Positions 55,501 to 64,000 of a DNA stretch of 64,000 nucleotides are shown in pieces. The stretch is from Callaeas wilsoni (lineage: Eukaryota > Chordata > Aves > Passeriformes > Callaeidae): NCBI GenBank assembly GCA_013398955.1, contig VWPU01011653.1, forward strand, positions 1 through 64,000. The letters are read 5' to 3'. The position numbers were made by a program, and so were the translations under genes. The stretch's first letter is position 1. Every line of letters starts with the position of its first letter. The notes below the pieces were generated by a model, which was given only the letters and a program-made list of their open reading frames with translations, was not told where the DNA came from and did no database searches.

Positions 55501-57270
55501 GAAAAGCTACAGCCATCATGGAGCATGTCAGCACTGCAGAGCGCCTGGCGCAGATTTATAGTTTTCAGTTTATTGCTGAAGAGTTATTGTTAACTCCATT
55601 GTTATAGACTTTCTGCAATTAAAAGCTCCAGTCACACTTATCATTTTTAAACATAGCTAATAAAACCCAATAAATCCTGAGATGTTATAGGTTTTCCCGT
55701 GCTGTTAAACCTCTGAAACTTTTTTATGCTGGATTTTCGACCTATGTTAGGATAGATTTTGGAAGTAAATTGGCTGTTGTAAGCTGCTTTACTTCTGGTT
55801 TGCTTAGATCTGCAAAATTTCTTGTAATTTTTCTTTATTATAGTAAAAGAAAGAGTGAGGCAATACTTAGACGTTTTCCCTCATGCATGCAACAGGTGAT
55901 CGTAAGTTAAGTACTGTGTCTCTTACAAGTCACCTTCCAACCTGCTGTGTTTCTCGTGCCATAAATTATAAAGAATAATGGTTATTTTTGTTTTAGCAAT
56001 GACTTTTGGTCTGTTCTCTCCCATGAGTAATGTTTTCTCCCTTTTCTATCACAGCTTTGTGAGAACAGACTTTTCATTTTCTCTACAGGTGGTTACAGTT
56101 ATAAATTCTGATCATCTGTACTCACGTGTTCAGAAAGATATCATGGTACATGGATGGGGCACAGAACCTAGACAGGTGGACAGAATAATTTTACCCTGCG
56201 TATTTCCCAGCACTTCATGAACTAGCCTCAGCAGCCTTGCAGTGAGCACTTCCAGGATCCAACTTCTACTGACAAGGTTATGGCTCTGCTTTTTAAATGC
56301 TTCAAGGTTAATCTTAGTCTCAAATTCCATGAGCATTCAGAGATCCTAGTACCAAGTCAGTATATTATATGAGATATATATATAGCAAATGGTATCTATT
56401 GAGATATAATATCCACACAAATAGTATTCCTCTTATAGGAGCAGAGATACTATAAAAATCCAAACATATCTAGGGGAAGAACAAATAACAGAAAACTCCT
56501 ATTCATCAGAAACCAACCTCACTGTAAGAAAATTGCTCTTTGCACCCTGCAATTCATTGCAACAATTGGGATTGGCCCTTTGCACTACAAAAGAGTTCCA
56601 CTATCTTTGAGATCGTCCTGATGGGTTAAGTATACAGACAGAGGAAGTAAGAAAAACAACACGCATGATCTGGAATAGAGATTACTGAATGGAGGGGTGT
56701 GTATACACTAAGAACCAACATCCCTCTGAAAGCTTTGGGAGGTTTAGAGGCTTGAAACCCCCTGCATAAAAACGTGGATAAGAAACTTTTTATCAAGGTG
56801 AACACATTTGTTCATCCCTGATCTCACCGCTTCCCGTACACAAGAAAGAGGCAAAGGTTTACAGCAGGTGAGATGCACCTTGGTTGAAGCTCTGGGCATA
56901 CTTTTCCCCAGCAGTATCATTTAACACACAACATCTTCAGGTTTCGCTTATCAAGTGCAGCAGCTGGGAACATTATGTCTTTACAATTAGAAAGTCCGGT
57001 TTCTGTATCAAAGGACACAAAATGCTCACGCCCACATCTCTCCGCATTTTTAAAAGCACATCATCTACTGCAAACTTTTGCAATCTGCATCAGAGATTTC
57101 ATAGAAAGAAAGAAAGCAAGAAAGCGAGAGAGACGTTTGGGTTTTAAGAAAAAAACTTACCAAAAATAACTGAAGTTCTCTAAAGTTGCCCTGAAGTTGA
57201 AATAGCCCAGAACACCAGTGCAGAGCCTGCCTTAAACTCTCTCTCTTTCTCACTCCCCCTCTCTCTGCAG
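52591..57270. other. No gene recognised
   Basis: I see only short ORFs (for example 52990-53436 +) with no known domain. A GC-rich patch lies at about 54100-54480. A homopurine run at about 57100-57135 and a homopyrimidine run at about 57236-57268 flank the right end. Confidence 0.4.
54100..54480. other. GC-rich patch
   Basis: GC content is high with scattered CpG (GGTGTTGGCGCG-type and GCCGGCGAGCGCTGG stretches). Plus-strand ORFs here are low-complexity. It could be a weak CpG island or simply GC-rich DNA. Confidence 0.35.
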
Positions 57271-57429
57271 CAATTGGAAGGAGGGCTGTACAGAAATTCA
57301 GCAAACAATTTTCCTTCTATGTCGACCGGGGCGTTCCTCACGGGCAGAAGGGGATGTCTAAGCCTGGGTGAGGCTCGTTGCTATCCCCAAGCCAAAGAGC
57401 ACTGTCGCAGATTACACAGCCTGTGAAAT

Positions 57430-57690
57430 CCAATGCCTTTCTCTGCTCAGGCAACAGCTGTACGGCTTCAGCTGAGGCGGGAGCAGGGGATAGACCCTGG
57501 GCTTGTGGCTGCTCAGGCTTTCCATGTCGGGGGCCGCTGAGGAACGGGGGCACAGGGCTTTCCGTGGGCTCCGTGTCTTCTCGCAGCTCGCTGCCGGCCG
57601 CTGCAGGCACGGGCGCTCGCAGGGTGGAGATGCGGGGCAATTTCCGCGGGACCGAAAGTATATGGGATGTGGGCACCCGCGCAAAACAAA
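57430..57690. promoter_or_regulatory. Candidate CpG island / promoter
   Basis: This is the densest CpG cluster in the right half of the window (GTCGGGGGCCGCTGAGGAAC, CTCGCTGCCGGCCGCTGC, TTTCCGCGGGACCG). It could be the start of the AHNAK2 transcript on the minus strand, of an unseen plus-strand gene, or of a non-coding RNA. ORFs inside it (57378-57926 + and 57338-57790 -) are most likely by-products of low stop-codon density. Confidence 0.4.
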
Positions 57691-59117
57691 CATCTCTTTT
57701 CCTGAAATTCATTCCCAGCCCCGCTTCAGGACATAGCTGGGTAATTAACGTGGTATGTATTAGTAAATTCAAATGCAAGCATGCACACACACAGGATGCA
57801 GTCTGTCAGCCTGTCACAACAGCGTGGTTCAAACGGGCTTCAAGGCTGTCCCAGTGTCCTAAGTTCGTTTTCCCTGTCACTTTTAGTCAGCTGTTTGATT
57901 CTTTCCGAAAACCCCGTGGATGCTGAGCTGACAGTTCTTACACCAAGTGAAGCACTATGGTGGCTCGCAGGGTGGGAGTGCCGGTGCTCAGCGCTGCCTT
58001 CACGGGTTCCTGGTATCCCACACTTGAGGGAAGCTGCTTAACGCCAGCAGAAATGGATTTATGAAAATTCCCAGCCCCTCCTCTCACCTGTTTCTATTTC
58101 TGCACCTCATGTAAAGGAAAGAAATTTCTAATACAGCTGATTCCTCCCTCTCCCAGGAATTCCACTGATCTTTTGACTCCTCCTCCATGAAGCTTTAAAA
58201 AATCACAGCAACAGATTTTAGCCCGGGTTTCCGTGTTTCACAGAAGCATTTGCCTGCTGGTTTGCATTCTGTCAAGATAGGGCTGAGGTGAGAGAGGGTG
58301 CAAAATACAAGCAACACATAAGCAGCCCCGGGAGTGTCCTGCAATCACTTTGGCTGCTTTGTCAACAACCCAGAGCAGGTAAAAAACACTCCAGCCAAAG
58401 GAGAAGGAAAACCCCTGTGTTTACAGAGCAGCCTCATTTCATGTCGAGGCAGATGCTGTGCTGGGGATTTTTATGTTGTTGGATCTGAATAGGTTTCGAT
58501 ACCTGAAATTCTGCAGATATTGGGTTTCTGGACCCAAGTTTGGAATGGGCGCACATGGTTTCTGTAGAGGGCATTTGAAAATCTGAGAGGGAAAACTGAG
58601 TAAATATCTTTGATTCCATCCTACGTGGGTACTTAACAGGCATTTTATGAAAACTGGGTCTTAACAGAACTACAGTATTTATATTAAAGCCAATTATTTA
58701 AATCGTGCAATTAATGTATATTATTACATTTAATTATACATTATATATTAATTATAGAAGATCACATATATAACTTAATTTATAAATACTGTATGTTATT
58801 TGATCTAATTAATATACACAGTTTTTCAGCACATGAACTGAATAACACTTCAGAAATTGTGTCTGTTTATTATAGGATCCTACTGTACATCTATACAAAG
58901 TAACATATAATCACATATAATGTGTGATTATATACTATATATGTAATCACATATAATTAATATAAATATGTTGTGAAGCAGTATGCAGTTCACATGCAAC
59001 CTCTATCTTCTTGTGAGTGTGGCATCCACATCAAGAATTAAAAGCAGAGGTTGGCTGTAGCCACTGCAGGGTGGTAAGGCTGTGAAGGAGGAAGATGAGG
59101 CAATGGGACAGTGTCTC
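57691..59117. other. No gene; strongly AT-rich block inside
   Basis: Positions 58675-58985 are made of TA-rich words with several short palindromes, including ATAATCACA paired with TGTGATTAT (58907-58915 and 58923-58931). No exon is seen. Confidence 0.5.
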
Positions 59118-59283
59118 CACAGGGCAAGTGAGAAGGTGGCACATGGAAGTGCTCAAAGCCAGGCTGGATGGGGTTTGGAGCAAGCTGATCTAGTGGAAGG
59201 TGGCCCTGCCCATGGCAGAGAGTTGGAATGAGATGGTCTTTAAGGTCCCTTCCAACCCAAACCACTCCATGATTCTGTGTTTC
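59118..59283 (+). mobile_element. CR1 LINE fragment, 3' end
   Basis: It contains GAAGTGCTCAAAGCCAGGCT, GATCTAGTGGAAGGTGGCCC and AGATGGTCTTTAAGGTCCC, and ends TCCAACCCAAACCACTCCAT. This is one of the least diverged CR1 copies in the window. Confidence 0.95.
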
Positions 59284-62200
59284 AAGCAAGATGTCCTGCA
59301 GCTGCCTCAGGGATGGAGGTGGCCAGAAGCAATAAAGGCCTCCTGAGGTGCAGTCGATGGCAGTAAAGTAAACTGAGATGGCTGGGAACGGGAACGAGAC
59401 CTTGCTAAGAGCTAGCTCAGGCTTGCTCTGCTGCCATCCCTATTTCTATGCACTGTCTCTAGGACTATACCAAGGTCCAGCCTTTCTGAGCCATCTTGCA
59501 ACATCCTTACAAACAACATATGTTTTTAGAAACAGAAGTGCAAAACAAGAAGCCCAGCCTACACCGTGGATTGATGTAGGGACAGTTCATTTGGATGCAG
59601 AAATCTGGCTCCTGCCTCCAGAACGAGTGGTGCCAGCAGCAGTACTCCAGCAGGGCACAGGCTGTGGGGTGGCAGCAGCAGCAGTGTGCTCCATCCCCAG
59701 TCAGTGCTGCACTTCTGCTGTCTTTGCTGAATATATGGATGGGCGTTGTTTCGATCTTTCAAGAATTTTTAAAGCCCACATGAGACAAAACCCTGGCTAA
59801 GTTGAGAGAAGCCAACTGTTTTTCCATAAACCTGGAAGAAATGACTCTGTTCCTTTTCATGGTATTGGGAAATCTACGTTCACTGTCACTGGCTTTTTTC
59901 CAGTTTCATCTCGGAACTGAAGGTGTAAGCCCGGATGTCTGAGCACTGCCCTGCAGCTGTAACTCCAGTGAAGACAACTGCTGTGTCACAGATTTATCCC
60001 CACACAACTTCAGGCCTAAAATCTCCCCTCTTTTCAGCCACTATGGTGCTGTTCTGGGACTGTCAAATGATTTCAACATTGTTTGACTGACAGGAATTCA
60101 TAATGCTCACTTGGTTTATTTTAAAATATTTATCAAATCCACTGTTTTTCTACTGAGCTATTGAAAAAATGCTATCAGACTGATAATTTCCCAATTCACC
60201 AAGTGATTCCAGCATGAGTTATTCAGTGAGAACACTCCAAACAGCCCTTGTGTTTACTCTTCTTGACAGACATCTAAATATTAAAAGATAAAGCTCTTTG
60301 AGTTATGCTGCAGCAATATTAAAAAATATTCCTCTCTGCTCAACTGCCTTGCCAGGGAGCACCATTGTATCTCACATTTCTCTATCCCACATCTAACCCA
60401 GTTTCCCAACTTCCCTGTGTTACAACGTTGTTTTCTCTACTCTGTTTGCAGGTAAGGCTGCAAACACACAATTGAGTGGCACAAGCTTTCTTTTATTAGT
60501 GCTGTTCACACCCTGACCTGTGCATGGACTCATGTTAGACTTACGCACAAGGGTGTGCTGCTTTCATAGTAATTGAGAAAGGAGACGAAAAACAACGGGA
60601 ATGTTCTTGTGTTTTCTTTGGCCCAAAGAGAGAGAGACAACATGTTCCATGAGATTATAGTAAAGCATGCTCTGGAACACAAATTCCTGTACTTTAGTGT
60701 GCAGGATGCAAGGGTGATCATTTATATTATTTTTCCTTTTTAGCAGTTATGAATCTTCAGATATTTGGGGGGAGTTTGTGAAGCCACAAATTTCCATAAG
60801 TAGGTAAGATTGGGTTAAAGAGAAGACCAGCTAAAGAAAGCAAACTTGTCTGCCCAATTCAGAAAGGAGTTAAAAAATTGAGGACCTCCAGCTGATAGAG
60901 AAATTGGCTGCCAAGAGATGGAACCAGAAGAGAAAGAAAAAGGAAGGGAGAGAAAAGATCAGTGTGAGCTCAAGATGTAGAAGAGTGGATGGAACTGAAC
61001 ATCAGCCTGGCAACGAGAGGAATGAATGGGTGGAGGTATCTGGCCACCAACTCTCAGTTCAAGCCCAGAGGAAGATAAATGTAACATTAATCACCAATTT
61101 ACAGACATCTCCCATGCTTTGTCTCCCATGGCTGCATGTTGTTATGACACAGGAATGTATATATTTGTCTATTTCACAGTCAGTTAGTTTGAACTGAAAA
61201 GGTATCTGAGCCAGCCATACAAACTTCCTCTGAATTTCTTCTCTTTTGCAATACATAGGCCATTAATTTGATTGATTTGCTTCAACATTTTTTGCATAAA
61301 CCTCTTCCATTTGCAGGTAGACATGCAACCTCACAAACAGAGAGAGAGCCAGGTATGGAAATGAGGTTCCATCACTGCCTCTTTTAAGAAGCCTCAGGGT
61401 TGGACTCAAAGACCTCATTCTGAAGTTAGTCAATTCAGATGAGTTCCCCCCCAGAAAAGTGAATGGGTGTCATTCATGTATCTTGTAACTTAACTGAAGT
61501 CTGTCCTCCAAACAGATTGGTCTTTTCATCTGAGAATTTACTCAAAAGAGGCTCCAGTGTCTACCTACCCTTGGCAAGTTCTACCAGCACTACCTGCTTC
61601 CTGCACTGACACCAAGATGCAACTGATAATATTTTGCACAGAAAGAGGTTTCTCCTTTGTGAAGATAAACAAATGTCAACTCCAGGTATCCAGGGCTGGA
61701 GTAGTAAAATCCAAACTCATGGCAAAATAGCCCAAACAAACCCAGGGAAGAGTTGTATATTTTCAGAAATTCAAATATTCTCTTTCAGGATCCTAAATAC
61801 ATTTTTTTTTCACTGTAGTGGTTAATATTGTTGCTGATGGGAAAAAAAAGGAACCTAAAAATGCAGATCTACAACCAGCATAAACAAAAAAACCCACCAA
61901 CAACAGAGAAAGCATTATTTAGAAATGAAACAAAATGAGACATTTCCAAGAACAATCCTTTCACTAACAGAGAAGAAAAAGGAAACTAATTCACCCTGCA
62001 CAGTTTCTTTTGTTTTGTCCTCGGGCATATGCTCCATCTCCCTTTGTCCCCCAAAGGCATTTCCACTGGCCCTGACAGTGCTGGCATTGACCCTCTGCAG
62101 CCGAAATAGCTTGGACAGAATGAAACAGAAAAACAGGAGCCAGCCAGAGCAAGGGGCAACGCAGCCATGGCCACAGACCTGGGGGAAAACTGCTATAATT

Positions 62201-64000
62201 AGCCAGGCTCGTAGAAAACCCACGGTACTCGTGGAGCCGCTGTCTTCCTGCCCTGCCAGTTGCATCTTAGATCATTCAGAGCAGAGGGGAACAAAGCCAC
62301 CGCCTGCAGAACTCTTCACACCCCCTGGCCTGAGGGGTCACCTCACCATCAACACCCTCCTCCACTGCTGCTGGTGGAGCATCCATCTCCAGACTGCGCT
62401 GTGGAGGGCTTTGAGTAAAAGTTAATGTTTACTCCATGTTCCCCACAACCATCTCGTTCCCTGATCTCTGCTGTTTTCACTTCCTCGCTCAACTGGAATT
62501 CAGAGCTGGCTGACCGTGGACCTTTATTATTTTACCATTTTAAAACCTGTGACATTGTATGAAAAGCAGACCTGGGCTCCTCCCTGAAAAGTGAATAGAA
62601 GTGACAAATAGCCGACAGGAAGAAAACAAAAGCATCTCTTCAAGCTGGAAAGACAGGTGTTAATTACCCGTGAATAACCTGTTTGTATTAGGTGGTAATG
62701 CACAAGCACCTGGAAAGAAACCTATTTGAAACAAACTGTTTCTCTTTCTGCAATGTCATTATGCTGCCTTAAGCACTTTTCCTTGCACAGTTTTGGTACT
62801 TCTGGATATCACAAAGTCAGTAAGTTGTTTCGAAATCCAGGGAAAAAAAAGCCCTAAGGACTGTCAAAGTATGAATACAACATTCACAAACTCTCAATTT
62901 TCAATCATTTACTGAGTTAGATATTTCTGAAGTACTTTTAAGCATCTGTGTGACATTTGTTATTTTTGATCAAGACACTTTTGTCCTATCAAATTGAAAG
63001 TTGAAGGATGTTGCCACTGATGTTTCTAGATCTCATATAAAAAACAGACGTCAATAAAAGCCAAGTATAATTGTTAAATGTAGTAGCTTAGATGCCACTG
63101 AAAAAGGCAGAAGTTTTTCATCTGCTATAGCAAAACACATTTCGGATGCTTCACTAAAGATTGAGGGTTTTTTCCCGTTTCCTTTTTACCAGTCCCTGTA
63201 TGGAGTGACATAAACTCTTCCTTTTTGTGGGTTCTCGTGTGGCTTATGACGTTCCAGCTGTGGAAATGCTTCAGTGAACCCTCCCTTGTTGTTTTTCTCT
63301 CCAAAGCCTTAGAACAGTTCTTAAACAAAGATGTTAAAATAAAAGAGTCCTGGCAGACGATCTCACTGTGTGCCCTGGGGTTTCCATGGCATTTAGTGAA
63401 CCACCAGTGATTAGTACGTTTGTTGAAGGAGTAACTGAGAGCTGCACTGAAATAATCCCTTTCTTCTGGCTTCTGGGTCCCGATGAAACCTGCTCTTGGC
63501 GGTGGAAGGGCTGTAAATGCTCACCTGGGGACCTGGTGGCACCCACCCAGCCCCGCTCAGGGCAGGGCTGTTTGCTGGCAGTGGCTCGGGGCACGGGGGG
63601 GACATTTCTTACAGTTACTTCTTTTTTGACAGTGTTTTAACCTAAGCCCTCACACGCATCTGGAATACCGCCTGTTCCTGGATTACTTGCAGCTGTTTCT
63701 GTGTCCTGCTTGGTGGGCAGGAGCTGGCAGATGCTGCCTTTGACAACAAGCAAGAAGCTCAGGTGAACGGGAAAAACAGGAGAAACTCCCTCAAATGGGA
63801 ACGAGCGAGCACCAGCTCCTGACTTGCTAATAAAATAACCTGTTTTCCTCCAGACGATGAATGCTCACCCTGTTTTGCCCCTCCGTTGCAGGGGCACAGA
63901 GGGAGCCTGGGCATTAAGGGAGGGTATTTCACACACACAGGGGTTGCTGTGTGTCCGTGGCTGGCACACACCACCATGGAAAAACAGGGTCAGTGCTGCT
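59284..64000. other. No gene recognised to the right end
   Basis: ORFs reach 166 codons (61925-62425 +), but they overlap ORFs on the other strand and show no domain. I see no repeat family, RNA gene or splice-bounded exon that I can support. Confidence 0.4.

Noticed and set aside
57338..57926. 150- and 182-codon ORFs on opposite strands of the CpG-rich block
   Set aside because: CpG-rich DNA has few stop codons, both strands are open, and neither product resembles a known protein.
61925..62425. 166-codon plus-strand ORF
   Set aside because: A minus-strand ORF covers the same bases, and the product has no domain or splice support.
1..64000. CRISPR arrays, bacterial operons, rRNA or tRNA genes
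   Set aside because: I saw no regularly spaced direct repeats, ribosome-binding-site operon structure, or cloverleaf with A and B boxes. The DNA is vertebrate in character.

Overview
The window is vertebrate nuclear DNA, almost certainly from a bird and probably a songbird. Its genes are split by GT-AG introns. It carries many fragments of the avian CR1 retrotransposon (for example 19325-19882 and 59118-59283), a solo LTR of a type common in passerines (47183-47763), and a scrap of an ERVL-like retroviral pol gene at the left edge. Gene identities come from reading the translations and comparing them with remembered family members; no database search was run.

Layout. Positions 1-336 hold the retroviral RNase H fragment. 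Positions 3550-15915 (+) hold PLD4, an endolysosomal 5'-exonuclease of the phospholipase D superfamily, for which ten coding exons can be joined in phase into a protein of about 513 residues. Positions 15916-20280 are an intergenic spacer with a cluster of CR1 fragments. Positions 21042-32192 (-) hold AHNAK2, a giant PDZ-repeat scaffold protein: one 7.3-kb terminal exon with the repeat domain, and five small upstream exons that encode the conserved N-terminal region and the PDZ-like domain. PLD4 and AHNAK2 lie tail to tail, the order I recall from human 14q32.33, which supports both names.

From about 32.2 kb to the right end I cannot support a further protein-coding gene. This stretch holds CR1 pieces, the solo LTR, simple repeats and three GC-rich patches (about 37.0-37.3, 54.1-54.5 and 57.4-57.7 kb), the last being the best promoter candidate. 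The first coding exon of AHNAK2 should lie somewhere to the right of 32.2 kb but was not found.

The two genes are not expected to share a pathway. PLD4 degrades single-stranded nucleic acids in endolysosomes and so limits TLR7/TLR9 signalling, whereas AHNAK2 is a membrane and cytoskeleton scaffold. The most interesting signals are internal: a roughly 1.07-kb higher-order repeat in the AHNAK2 exon, a single sharply GC-rich unit inside that AT-rich exon, a probable GC-AG intron in AHNAK2, and a perfect 25-bp hairpin in a PLD4 intron. I see no clear new biological system.
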